A DNA stretch of 64,000 nucleotides from positions 1 through 64,000 of the forward strand of contig NZ_JABLSI010000004.1 in assembly GCF_019303475.1 (NCBI RefSeq), written 5' to 3'. The stretch is from Streptomyces sp. JJ38. GTDB lineage: Bacteria > Actinomycetota > Actinomycetes > Streptomycetales > Streptomycetaceae. A model generated the notes under the pieces. The model was not told the DNA's origin, searched no databases, and was given only the letters and a program-made list of their open reading frames with translations. Positions within the stretch are counted from its first letter, which is position 1. Each line of letters begins with the position of its first letter. This document shows, piece after piece, positions 35,791 to 44,138 of this stretch. The translations under genes were made by a program, and so were the position numbers.

Positions 35791-36963
35791 GTGCCCGCCA
35801 CCCACGACCTCGTCCTCTACGGTGCCACCGGCTTCACCGGCCGGCTGACCGCCCGCTACCTCGCCGAGAACGCCCCGGCCGACTGCCGGTGGGCGCTCGC
35901 CGGGCGGGACAAGACGAAGCTGACCGCCGTCCGCGCCGAGCTCACCGCGATCGACCCGGCCCTGGCCGAACTCCCCCTGCTCCACGCGGACGCCGCCGAC
36001 CCGGAGTCCCTGCGCGACCTGGCCGCCGACACCCGGGTCGTCATCAGCACCGTGGGGCCCTACCTGCGGTACGGCGAGCCGCTCGTCGCCGCCTGCGCCG
36101 CCGCCGGGACCGACTACGTCGACCTCAGCGGCGAACCCGAGTTCGTCGACCGCATGTATCTCGCCCACCACGCGACCGCGCGGGAGACCGGAGCCCGCCT
36201 CGTCCACGCCTGCGGCTTCGACTCCGTCCCCCACGACCTGGGCGTGCTCTACACCGTCGAGCAGCTGCCCGAGGGCGTGCCGCTGCGCGTCGACGGCTAC
36301 GTGTGGAGCAACGCCACGTTCTCCGGCGGCACCCTCGCCTCCGTCCTCGGCGCCTTCTCCCGGGTCCCGCAGATGCTGGCGGCCGCCCGGGAGCGCCGGG
36401 AGGCCGAGCCCCGCCCCCGGGACCGGCGCGTCCACCTCCCGCTCGGCGGCATCCGGCGTCAGGGCCTCCTGGGCCGCTGGGCGGTACCGCTGCCCACCAT
36501 CGACACGCAGATCGTGGGGCGTTCGGCCGCCGCGCTGGACCGCTACGGCCCGCACTTCACCTACCGGCACGCCGCCGTCACCGGACGGCTGTCGCTCGCC
36601 CTGGGCGGCGTCGCGGCCGTGGCGGGCCTCTTCGCGCTCGCCCAGGTGCCCGGCGTGCGCCGACGGCTCTCCGCCCGCCTCGCACCGGGCCAGGGGCCGA
36701 GTGAGGAGCGCCGCGCCCGCAGCCGCTTCTCGGTCCGCTTCCTGGCCGAGGGCGGCGGTCGACGGGTGGCCACCGAGGTCTTTGGCGGCGACCCGGGCTA
36801 CGACGAGACGGCGAAGATCCTGGCCGAGTCGGCGCTGTGCCTGGCCTTCGACACCCTCCCCACGACCTCCGGGCAGGTGACCCCCGCGCAGGCGATGGGT
36901 CCCGCGCTCATCTCCCGGCTGCGCGCGGCGGGCCTGACCTTCCGGGTGACCCACACCGGCTGA
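35791..36963 (+). CDS. Saccharopine dehydrogenase-like / trans-acting enoyl reductase family protein
   Basis: The 390-residue protein has an N-terminal Rossmann motif YGATGFTGRL and VISTVGPYLRYGEP, followed by YVDLSGEPEF and HACGFDSVPHDLG. These are hallmarks of the actinobacterial saccharopine-dehydrogenase-like family that includes the trans enoyl reductase for phenolic glycolipids in mycobacteria. A hydrophobic segment near 268-290 may touch the membrane. GTG 35791 has AGGAGG upstream. The substrate here is not known; no polyketide synthase is nearby. Confidence 0.88.
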   Translation: MPATHDLVLYGATGFTGRLTARYLAENAPADCRWALAGRDKTKLTAVRAELTAIDPALAELPLLHADAADPESLRDLAADTRVVISTVGPYLRYGEPLVAACAAAGTDYVDLSGEPEFVDRMYLAHHATARETGARLVHACGFDSVPHDLGVLYTVEQLPEGVPLRVDGYVWSNATFSGGTLASVLGAFSRVPQMLAAARERREAEPRPRDRRVHLPLGGIRRQGLLGRWAVPLPTIDTQIVGRSAAALDRYGPHFTYRHAAVTGRLSLALGGVAAVAGLFALAQVPGVRRRLSARLAPGQGPSEERRARSRFSVRFLAEGGGRRVATEVFGGDPGYDETAKILAESALCLAFDTLPTTSGQVTPAQAMGPALISRLRAAGLTFRVTHTG

Positions 36964-37010
36964 CCGGACGACACGCCCCTGCCGCCGCGCCGGTGCCGAC
37001 AGCGGGGGCG

Positions 37011-37718
37011 TCAGCCCGGCGCGGCTTCGGCGGCGCGGGACAGGGCGAGCCTGCACAGGCGGTCCGCCCGGCGCGTCGTCTCGGGCTGCCGGTAGTCACG
37101 GGCGAGATGGAGGACATGGGCACATGCGGCGTCCAGCGTCGTGCGGTGCCCCACGGAGACGTAGAGCGGCTTCACGCCCTGCCGGGTTCGCAGTGCCGCA
37201 CCCACCTCCTCGTCGCCGTCCACGAGCGCGGCCACAGCGCCCCGCTCCCGGCCCAGCTCCCCGTGCCGGTAGCCGAAGGGGTTCTTGGCCACGCCGATCG
37301 TCGGCAGTCCCGTCAGCACGCCGAGGTGGCTGGCGAGCCCGAACCGGCGCGGATGGGCGAGCCCGTAGCCGTCGCAGACCACGAGACCGGGGGTGCTCCG
37401 CAGCCGCCCGAGGGCGGCCAGCGCCCCCGGCAGCTCCCGGAACGCCAGCAGCCCCGGGACGTAGGGGAAGGCCACCGGCCCCACCGACGTCGCCTCCTCC
37501 ACCGGCTCCAGCGTGACGGCGTCCAGCACCACCACGGCCGCGGCCACCAGGTTCCGGGCGTCGTCGTAGGCGACGTCCACCCCGGCGACCAGGGTGTCCG
37601 GCTCCCCGGGCGCGGGCGCCTCGTCGATCACCACGACGCGCGTCCGCAGGGCACGCTGGACGGCGAGGGCCTCCTCCTCCGAGCCCGGCGTCGTGTGCGT
37701 CACCGCGGCCCCGGTCAC
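37011..37718 (-). CDS. nfi: Endonuclease V (deoxyinosine 3' endonuclease)
   Basis: The 235-residue protein has GVDVAYDD (first metal aspartate), FPYVPGLLAFRE, CDGYGLAHPRRFGLASH and GVAKNPF, all diagnostic of endonuclease V. It nicks DNA next to deoxyinosine formed by adenine deamination. GTG 37718 overlaps the stop of the DUF2332 gene (GTGA), so the two are co-translated. Length is normal. Confidence 0.94.
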   Translation of the reverse strand: MTGAAVTHTTPGSEEEALAVQRALRTRVVVIDEAPAPGEPDTLVAGVDVAYDDARNLVAAAVVVLDAVTLEPVEEATSVGPVAFPYVPGLLAFRELPGALAALGRLRSTPGLVVCDGYGLAHPRRFGLASHLGVLTGLPTIGVAKNPFGYRHGELGRERGAVAALVDGDEEVGAALRTRQGVKPLYVSVGHRTTLDAACAHVLHLARDYRQPETTRRADRLCRLALSRAAEAAPG

Positions 37719-38809
37719 GCCGCCCGCCCCGTCACCTCGCCCGCCGGGAGGGCGGGCAGGCCGTGCGGATGCGCCTCGGCCAGCGTCGTCGTCGGGCCGT
37801 CGTTCAGCCGGGCGAGCAGCCGGAAGGGGTGCCCGGTGCCCACCCGGACCGGCTCGAAGGCCAGGTGGAGCACGGCACTGCGCTCGTCGGCGGCCTCGGC
37901 GAGCCGGTCCAGCGCCGCCCGCACCCGTGTCCACTCGGGCTTCGGCACGTACTGCCGCATGACCGAGTGCCACACCACGGTCAGGGTGCCCTCGCGCAGT
38001 CCGACGCCGTCCAGGAAATCGCCCGCGCCGAGCGCGACGACCTCGGCGGGCTCGCGCGCGGCGAGCCGGAGCGCGCCCGCGAGCCGCTCGTGACGGGCCG
38101 TCTGGTCGGGCCAGACGTAGGACCGCAGGGCCAGGACGCCGTCCTCGGAGCGGGGGTCGACGGGTGCGAGGTCGCACCCCCGGCGTTCGACGACGTCGAG
38201 GGCGGGGTGTCTGCGGGCCGCCCCCGTCAGCCAGGCGGGGGGCGTGCCCCGCCAGGTACCGGCCAGCTGTACCTCGGCGTCGCGTGGGCCCCAGTCGAGG
38301 CCCTCGGCCGTACAGCGGAAGCGGTCGGCCCGGAGCATGAGGCCCGCGCTCGCCCCCAGCTCCAGCAGCCGGATCGGCAGCGGCGCCCGGTCGCTCGCCC
38401 ACAGCAGCCCGGCGACCAGCAGGTGCGCGCGGCCGACCTCGTTGGTCTGCGGGGAGCGCGACAGCCACGTCCGCACCTCGTCGGGCCGGTTGGAGACGGC
38501 CGCGCGGAAGGCCCGCCAGGCGGGCTCGGCCTCGACCGGGTCGAACCGGCCGCCCGCGCTCGGGTAGTACCGGGCCAGCTCGGGGGCCCGGCCGCTCAGG
38601 ACGAGGGCGTGGACGGCGCCGGCCAGCCGCAGGGCGAGCCCCTGCGGCCCCGAGTCCGCCTCGTGCCCGGCCAGCGCCCGTGCGCACGGCCCTCCGGTAC
38701 GGACGTCCTCCGCCGCCCGGGCCAGCAGCGCCCCGTACAGCGGCGAGCCCAGCTCGGCGCAGTACCGGCCCTGGAGGGCGACCATGTCCGCCATGTGCTC
38801 GCGGGTCAT
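37715..38809 (-). CDS. DUF2332 family protein
   Basis: The 364-residue protein matches the actinobacterial DUF2332 family: ALQGRYCAELGSPLYGALL at the N-terminus, LLELGASAGLML resembling a SAM-binding loop, and VVWHSVMRQYV. The fold looks like a Rossmann methyltransferase but no activity is known to me. ATG 38809 follows GGGAG at 4 bases. It is translationally coupled to endonuclease V, so a nucleic-acid-linked role is possible. Confidence 0.8.
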   Translation of the reverse strand: MTREHMADMVALQGRYCAELGSPLYGALLARAAEDVRTGGPCARALAGHEADSGPQGLALRLAGAVHALVLSGRAPELARYYPSAGGRFDPVEAEPAWRAFRAAVSNRPDEVRTWLSRSPQTNEVGRAHLLVAGLLWASDRAPLPIRLLELGASAGLMLRADRFRCTAEGLDWGPRDAEVQLAGTWRGTPPAWLTGAARRHPALDVVERRGCDLAPVDPRSEDGVLALRSYVWPDQTARHERLAGALRLAAREPAEVVALGAGDFLDGVGLREGTLTVVWHSVMRQYVPKPEWTRVRAALDRLAEAADERSAVLHLAFEPVRVGTGHPFRLLARLNDGPTTTLAEAHPHGLPALPAGEVTGRAA

Positions 38810-38946
38810 GTGCTCCCGCCTTCCTCCTGTGCTCCCGCCTTCCACTTTCCCGCGGGCCCGCTTTCCCGAGGGCCCGCGCCCGGGGGACTCCCCGTCCCGG
38901 CTCCTCCGCCCCGGGGCCGGAGAGACGCCCGGCCCGGCGAGTGCGC

Positions 38947-39591
38947 TCAGTGCAGGGCGTGCGGGCCGCCCTTCCCACCGTCGCGTGGCTGCCGCTCGCC
39001 CCTGGGCGCCTTGCGCTCCACCGACACCCCGCCCCAGAAGGCCAGCCCGGTCACGGAGACGCGGACGGCTCCCGGAGCGCCGGTGCCCGAGGCCGAGGGG
39101 TCGAATCCGCCCATGATCCCCACGCCGCCCACGGTGACCTCGGCGTCGTGCGGCACGACGATGTGCACGCCGCCCATGACCGCGGTGGCCCGGATGACGA
39201 TCTCCCGGTCCTCGAAGCGGGCCTCGCGCAGGTCGATCTCGCCGCCGCCCCACACGGCCACGGCGTTGAACCTCCGGGGCGCCACCCACGGCCCCCTGCG
39301 GACGAAGCCGCACATGAGCGCCAGCGCGCTCCGGGAGGTGGGAGTGCCGCCGAAGCGGGCAGCCCAGCCGGCGGCGGGACGTGGGTCCGGAGCCCGGCCG
39401 CCGGACGTCTCCGGGAGGTCCGCCACCAGCGGCTTCAGTTCACCCCGAGTGCGGGCCTGATAGACGGCGTCGAGGCGTTCGCCGAACTCGTCCACGTCGA
39501 GCCGCCCCTCGGCCATGGCGTCACGCAGGATCTCGGCGATCTGGTCGCGCTCCGCATCCGAGGCCCGCACGTCGGGCAGCTCACCGTCCAT
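38947..39591 (-). CDS. DUF1707 protein with LiaF-like C-terminal domain
   Basis: The 214-residue protein has an N-terminal DUF1707 segment (VRASDAERDQIAEILRDA ... LDVDEFGERLDAVY). The C-terminal half (about 115-185) has beta repeats such as VMGGVHIVVP and GIMGGFD, like the cell-wall-stress LiaF/DUF2154 domain. No membrane segment is visible. TAGGCT six bases before ATG 39591 indicates a leaderless transcript. Function unknown. Confidence 0.82.
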   Translation of the reverse strand: MDGELPDVRASDAERDQIAEILRDAMAEGRLDVDEFGERLDAVYQARTRGELKPLVADLPETSGGRAPDPRPAAGWAARFGGTPTSRSALALMCGFVRRGPWVAPRRFNAVAVWGGGEIDLREARFEDREIVIRATAVMGGVHIVVPHDAEVTVGGVGIMGGFDPSASGTGAPGAVRVSVTGLAFWGGVSVERKAPRGERQPRDGGKGGPHALH

Positions 39592-39662
39592 GCCCGCAGC
39601 CTACTCACCCGCACGGCCCACCGCGAAGCGGCCCGTTCCGTGCGCCCAGCGGCCAGCGGCCT

Positions 39663-40028
39663 CTAGTTCACCAGGGGTTCGGCGAGGACGGCGACGGCGA
39701 GACCGCAGCCGAGAACGACCGTGGCGACCCGGGTGCGGCCCATGCGGCTGAGGACGATCGCCGTGCCGGAGAGGATCAGGGCGACCCCGTAGAGGCCGAG
39801 GGTGACCAGGGAGGGCTCTGCCGCGAAGCGGATGCTCATCGCGGCGGCGACCGCCACCATGACGACGGCGGCGGCGACACCGCGCACCAGTCGCGCCTGT
39901 CGTGGCGTCAGCCCGCCGCCGGCGGGAGCCCCGGCCCCGGACATCCCGCTCTCGTCGCCGTTCTCCCCCCTGTTCGCGTCGCTGCTCTCATCGATGTGCT
40001 CGTCGATGTCGTCGCCGGTGACCGTCAT
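39663..40028 (-). CDS. Small membrane protein of unknown function
   Basis: This 121-residue protein has an acidic N-terminus (about 1-40) and three predicted membrane helices (AAAVVMVAVAAAM, VTLGLYGVALILSGTAIV, VVLGCGLAVAVL). ATG 40028 (MTVTGDD) is the likely start, although no ribosome binding site is obvious. It is divergent from the Fpg/Nei gene. I do not recognise a family. Confidence 0.65.
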   Translation of the reverse strand: MTVTGDDIDEHIDESSDANRGENGDESGMSGAGAPAGGGLTPRQARLVRGVAAAVVMVAVAAAMSIRFAAEPSLVTLGLYGVALILSGTAIVLSRMGRTRVATVVLGCGLAVAVLAEPLVN

Positions 40029-40145
40029 AGCTGGAGGGTAATGCTTTCCCCTGGAGTCATGACGGGCGGGACGATCTTGGAGCCGCCCCACCCCGGCCGG
40101 CCGTCAGCGCGTGCCCGCGCGGCACGGCCGCGGGACACTGGGCAC

Positions 40146-41012
40146 ATGCCCGAACTGCCCGAAGTGGCGGCCCTCCGCGACTTCCTGGCCGACCGGCTCA
40201 CCGGCCGGACCGTTGCGGACGTGCGGCCGGTCGCGGTGAGCGTGCTCAAGACGTTCGACCCGCCGGTCACCGCCCTGGAGGGCGCCGAGTTCACCGGCGT
40301 CGACCGGCACGGCAAGTTCCTGGACCTGGCCGCCGGCGAACTGCGTCTCGTCGTCCACCTGGCCCGTGCGGGCTGGCTGCGCTGGCAGGACTCCCTGCCG
40401 CAGACTCCGCCGCGCCCCGGCAGGGGGCCGCTCGCCGTGCGCGTGCGGCTCAGCGGGCCGGGCCGGGCCGGGTTCGACCTGACGGAAGCCGGCACGCACA
40501 AGCGGCTCGCCGTCTACGTCGTACGCGATCCGGCCGAGGTGCCCGGTATCGCCCGGCTCGGCCCGGACCCGCTGGCCGAGGGCTTCGCCCTCGCGGACTT
40601 CCGCGCGCTCCTGCGTGGCAAGCGGCACCGGATCAAGGGCGTTCTGCGCGACCAGAGCGTCATCGCGGGCATCGGCAACGCCTACTCGGACGAGATCCTG
40701 CACGCCGCCCGCATGTCCCCCTACCGGCTCGCCGCGGAACTGACGGAGGAGGAGACGGCGAAGCTCTACGCCGCGCTCGAGGACACGCTGCGGGAGGCCG
40801 TCGACCGCGCGCGAGGGCTGACGGCCGCCGAGCTCAAGGCGGGCAAGCGGCTGGGCCTGCGGGTGCACGGCCGGACCGGCGAGCCGTGCCCGGTGTGCGG
40901 AGCGACGATCCGCGAGGTGTCCTTCGCAAACTCCTCGCTCCAGTACTGCCCGCGCTGCCAGACCGGTGGCCGGGTGCTGGCCGACCGCCGCATGTCGCGC
41001 CTGCTCAAGTGA
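40146..41012 (+). CDS. Fpg/Nei-family DNA glycosylase
   Basis: The 288-residue protein begins MPELPEV, where Pro2-Glu3 form the catalytic pair. It has the helix-two-turn-helix GIGNAYSDEILHAA and a C-terminal zinc finger CPVCG ... YCPRCQT. Such enzymes excise oxidised bases and cleave the abasic site. Which lesion (8-oxoguanine or oxidised pyrimidines) cannot be decided; several paralogues are usual in Streptomyces. Confidence 0.93.
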   Translation: MPELPEVAALRDFLADRLTGRTVADVRPVAVSVLKTFDPPVTALEGAEFTGVDRHGKFLDLAAGELRLVVHLARAGWLRWQDSLPQTPPRPGRGPLAVRVRLSGPGRAGFDLTEAGTHKRLAVYVVRDPAEVPGIARLGPDPLAEGFALADFRALLRGKRHRIKGVLRDQSVIAGIGNAYSDEILHAARMSPYRLAAELTEEETAKLYAALEDTLREAVDRARGLTAAELKAGKRLGLRVHGRTGEPCPVCGATIREVSFANSSLQYCPRCQTGGRVLADRRMSRLLK

Positions 41013-41027
41013 CCGTAGGCTGCGGGG

Positions 41028-41447
41028 ATGACCACCGCGCCCACTCCTTCCCGCCCCGCGTCCGCCAGCCCCTGCACGCTCGTGGTGTGCCGCGGCTGCT
41101 GCTGCGGCGTCCCGGCCAAGCACCCCGGCTCCGACCACGCGGGGCAGCTCGCGCGGCTGCGTGCGGCGGCCGCCGCCTCTCGGGGCCGGATCAAGGTACT
41201 GACGTCGGACTGTCTCGGCCCCTGCGACCAGGCCAACGTCGTCGTGGTGCGCCCCTCGCCCGCCGGGCGCCGGGCCGGCGGGCGACCGGTGTGGGTGGGC
41301 TGGGCCATGGGCCTGGCCTGCACGGACGAGCTGCTGGCCTGGGTCGGGGCGGGCGGGCCGGGACTGGCCGAGCCGCCGCCCGCGCTGGAGCTGCAGTTCA
41401 TCCCGGCGCCGCGGGCGGGCCGGGCCCGCTCCCGCGTCGTCGGGTGA
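41028..41447 (+). CDS. (2Fe-2S) thioredoxin-like ferredoxin domain protein
   Basis: The 139-residue protein has cysteines in VVCRGCCCG and CLGPCDQAN, the arrangement of thioredoxin-like [2Fe-2S] ferredoxins (four ligands from these two loops). It starts leaderless: TAGGCT-N6-ATG, only 15 bases after the glycosylase stop. The partner redox enzyme is unknown. The C-terminal 25 residues are Pro- and Arg-rich and probably disordered. Confidence 0.8.
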   Translation: MTTAPTPSRPASASPCTLVVCRGCCCGVPAKHPGSDHAGQLARLRAAAAASRGRIKVLTSDCLGPCDQANVVVVRPSPAGRRAGGRPVWVGWAMGLACTDELLAWVGAGGPGLAEPPPALELQFIPAPRAGRARSRVVG

Positions 41448-41458
41448 CGCGGGGCCGT

Positions 41459-41491
41459 CGGATCACCGCCGTCCGCGCGGGCGGTGATCCG
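41459..41491 (+). terminator. Terminator after the ferredoxin-like gene
   Basis: GGATCACCGCC pairs with GGCGGTGATCC around a 9-base loop, with one extra C-G pair at the base, immediately after the gene. Confidence 0.75.
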
Positions 41492-41989
41492 GCGCGGAAC
41501 GCACGCGTCCCCCGGAGCCCGTGGGTCTCCGGGGGAACGGTCGCGGACGTCCTCGGGTACCGGAGACGGGCCATCCGCCGTCACCCCCGGCCTGCCGTCG
41601 GGCCACCGGCCGGCGGCACGGCCACGGCCGTTCCCCCCGGCCGGTACCCGTCAACGCACCTGAACGCTGCCTGGGGGCACTCCCGGCACAGGGGCCGCGA
41701 CCGGGAGCGGGCGGAGGCGCCGCCCTCCGCGACCACACCGGGGCTTACCGGCGTCGGCAGCGAGCGCGGGGGCGGCTGGCGCGGCTATGAGACATGCGGT
41801 GCCCGCCCGCGGCACGGACACCAGGCGCAAGGGGCGCATCAGGACTACTCCAGGTTCCCGGGCATGGCCGCGGCGGACCTCTCCGCGCGCACACGACGAC
41901 CACGCTCCGTCACCACCGACGTTAGGGCGGTCACCGGTGGCGCGCACCTCACACGCCGCTATCCGTGGCGCACCGCCACCCGGACGTGG
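41492..41989. other. Gene-poor stretch
   Basis: About 500 bases lie between the terminator and the universal stress gene. Apart from the possible remnant at 41651-41839 on the minus strand, I see no conserved coding sequence, tRNA or repeat. Confidence 0.45.
41651..41839 (-). pseudogene. Possible remnant of a small secreted protein
   Basis: A 62-codon frame starts at ATG 41839 with TGGAG 8 bases upstream. It begins like a signal peptide (MRPLRLVSVPRAG, then LIAAPAAPALAADAG) and then becomes Arg-rich without a recognisable domain. The signal-like start suggests decay or frameshift of a secreted protein gene, but chance cannot be excluded. Confidence 0.25.
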
Positions 41990-42892
41990 TCAGTGCGGCG
42001 GAGGCGGCACGACGGCGATCGGGCAGTGGGCGTGCAGCAGGACGGCGTTGGTGACCGAGCCGAGGAACATCCCGCCGTGCCGCAGGCGGTGCCGGTGCCG
42101 GCCGACGACGACGAGATCGGCGGAGTCGGAGGCGTCCACGAGCCGTCCGGCGGCGTCGCCCGCGGCCACCACCCAGTCGACGTCCACCTCGGCGAAGCGG
42201 CCCCGGAGCGCGTGCTCGACGCGGTCGCGCTGGGCCTGGCCCGTCTCCCGGGCCACCTGCGGGCCCTCCGGATCGGTGAGGTCCATCTGCGAGGCCCCCA
42301 GCAGGGCGAGCGTGGAGAACGGCACCGGGTACGTGGTGACGACCTGGAGCTGAGCCCGGCGCAGCTCCGCCTCCTCGAAGGCGAAGTCCACGACGGCGTC
42401 CACCGTCTCCTCCGGCTCCAGGCCGAGGACGACGCGCCCGGCCGGCTCGGCCAGGGCTCCGCGACCCCGCTCGTGGTGCGGCACGACGACGACGGGGCAG
42501 GCCGCGTGGGCGGCACAGGCCCGGCCGTTGGAGCCGAGCAGCAGGCTCGCGAAGCCGCCCCGGCCCCGCGAGCCCAGGACCAGCATCCGCGCCTGACCGC
42601 CGAGTTCGGGCAGGGCCGCGGAGGGTGTTCCGCTCAGCGTGGCGAACCGGATCTCCGGCAGGTCCGCGCGCCCCGCGAGGCGTTCCCGCACCTCCCGGAG
42701 CAACGGGTCGTCGTCGGCCGACGGCGCGGCGGGGGGCGGTTCGGGGGAACCGTGGATGTTGGGCGGCCACGGCCACACGTGGACCACGAGCAGCTCGGCG
42801 TCCCGTACCCGGGCCGCCCGGATGGCCCAGTCCAGCCCGCGCAGGCTGGGCTCCGAACCGTCGACCGCGGCGATCACCGGCAGAGCTGCCAT
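41990..42892 (-). CDS. Universal stress protein, tandem UspA domains
   Basis: The 300-residue protein contains two UspA domains (about 3-145 and 155-298). Each begins with a hydrophobic strand and Asp (VIAAVDGSEPS; VVLGLEPEE); the first carries the ATP-binding loop GSRGRGGFASLLLGS and the second the related GRHRHRLRHGGMFLGS. Tandem Usp proteins respond to hypoxia and stationary phase in actinobacteria. The second loop is less canonical. The first gene upstream region shows no clear DevR-like box. Confidence 0.92.
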   Translation of the reverse strand: MAALPVIAAVDGSEPSLRGLDWAIRAARVRDAELLVVHVWPWPPNIHGSPEPPPAAPSADDDPLLREVRERLAGRADLPEIRFATLSGTPSAALPELGGQARMLVLGSRGRGGFASLLLGSNGRACAAHAACPVVVVPHHERGRGALAEPAGRVVLGLEPEETVDAVVDFAFEEAELRRAQLQVVTTYPVPFSTLALLGASQMDLTDPEGPQVARETGQAQRDRVEHALRGRFAEVDVDWVVAAGDAAGRLVDASDSADLVVVGRHRHRLRHGGMFLGSVTNAVLLHAHCPIAVVPPPPH

Positions 42893-43001
42893 GGCTCACC
42901 ACTCCCTTCACCCCTCCCCAGCGTCCCTCCACCCGGGGGGCTCCGTCGAGTGCCGCGCCCGCCGAACGGGTGAGCTTCCCGCCGACGACGCCTGGCGAGG
43001 G

Positions 43002-43165
43002 CTACTCGGCCCAGGGCAGCGGCACCTTCCCCTCCTGCCCCGCCGCCCTGACGCGGCCCCCGCGGGCATGCACACCAGGGCCTGGGCCGGACCGCCGAAG
43101 GCGGTGACCCTGCGGTCCACCCCGGCCGGAAGGACCACCGCCTCCCCGGCCTTCCAGTCCGTCCT
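43002..43165 (-). pseudogene. Remnant of a cupin-domain gene, frameshifted
   Basis: On the minus strand, DWKAGEAVVLPAGVDRRVTA and ALVCMPAGAA are followed, after a shift of frame, by GKVPLPWAE and a stop at 43002. This matches the C-terminal end of a small cupin protein. The N-terminal part is gone; the sequence beyond 43152 is occupied by a different remnant on the other strand. Confidence 0.5.
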
Positions 43166-43395
43166 CACGGAGTTCACCGCCCACCTCGAAGCGGCCGGAC
43201 ACCACGGCCTCCGCCCCCTCCACGGCATGCTGTTCCAGGCCCTGAGGGCGGGCCCGGCGACCAGCACGGAGCCGGCCGAGCACCTGGGCATCACCAAACA
43301 GGCGGCCGGGCAGATCGTCGACGGCCTCGAAGGCCGCGGTTACGTCGAACGCCTGCCCCACCCGGCCGGCGGTCGCCGGCCGTCGACCGGGTACC
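43152..43395 (+). pseudogene. Remnant of a MarR-family regulator
   Basis: FQSVLTEFTAHLEAAGH, ATSTEPAEHLGITKQAAGQI and GRGYVERLPHPAGGRR match the winged-helix core of MarR regulators. Neither a proper N-terminus nor the C-terminal dimerisation helices are present. It joins directly to the cupin remnant, as if two degraded genes were fused by deletion. Confidence 0.5.
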
Positions 43396-43607
43396 ACCGC
43401 TCCGGCCCCACCGGTGAAGCCCTGACGCCACAGCCCGCCGGGTCGGTCCGCCTCGCCCCGAAGCCTCAGCCGCTTCGCTCCCCGCCCCGCGCCGGCGACC
43501 CGCCCCCTCCCGCCCTGTCACGCAGCGCGCACCAGGAGCGGGACCACGGCCGTCAACACCGGCGGCCCGGGCGAGCGGCCACGAGGCCGGGAACTCGACC
43601 GACTTGC

Positions 43608-43632
43608 ATATTCAGTACGAATATTCTTGACA
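43608..43632 (+). promoter_or_regulatory. AT-rich palindrome and TTGACA upstream of the Roadblock operon
   Basis: ATATTC-AGTAC-GAATAT (43608-43624) is a perfect 6-bp-arm inverted repeat followed directly by TTGACA (43627-43632). It lies 123-147 bases before the first Roadblock gene in otherwise GC-rich DNA. It looks like an operator over a -35 element, but no convincing -10 hexamer sits 17-18 bases downstream. Confidence 0.4.
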
Positions 43633-43754
43633 TCGAATGCTCACTTACGGGCTCTTGTGGTCAAAACCGCTCGCAAACCCCAACTTCTTCCTGACGTTCC
43701 GTAGGCTCACGGTCACCGGTCCCCCGAACGGGGGAATACAGGGAGGACGCCGCG

Positions 43755-44138
43755 GTGCCCGGAATCGACGCATGCCTGAGCTTGGCCATGGACGTGCCGG
43801 GGGCGCGCGGGGCCGCCGTCGTCGACTGGATCAGCGGGTTGGCCCTCGCAACCGCCGGTGACTCACCGACGGGGGACCACGAGGTGACCGCCGTCGAGGC
43901 GGCCGAGCTGGCCCGACTGGCCGCCGAGCACGGGGCCTTCGGCGCCGGCGCGGACGGTGCGCCCGCGGTCGAGGACGTCATCGTGACCACCGCCGAGGGT
44001 CACCACCTCCTGCGGTTCGCCCGGGCCCTGCCCGGCGAGACCGTGTTCCTGCACCTGTGGATCGACGCGGAGCGCGGCAACCTCGCCCTCGCCCGGATCC
44101 GCCTGCGGGACATCACCGACCGGCTGGTGGCCGCATGA
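43755..44138 (+). CDS. Roadblock/LC7-like protein 1
   Basis: The 127-residue protein has the alpha/beta layout of Roadblock/LC7 proteins: GAAVVDWISGLALATAG, VEDVIVTTAEGHHLLR and VFLHLWIDAERGNLALARIRLRDI. It is a paralogue of the last gene of the same operon. Roadblock proteins in actinobacteria regulate small Ras-like GTPases of the MglA/CvnD type. GTG 43755 follows GGGAGG. The stop overlaps the next ATG by 4 bases. Confidence 0.78.
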   Translation: MPGIDACLSLAMDVPGARGAAVVDWISGLALATAGDSPTGDHEVTAVEAAELARLAAEHGAFGAGADGAPAVEDVIVTTAEGHHLLRFARALPGETVFLHLWIDAERGNLALARIRLRDITDRLVAA

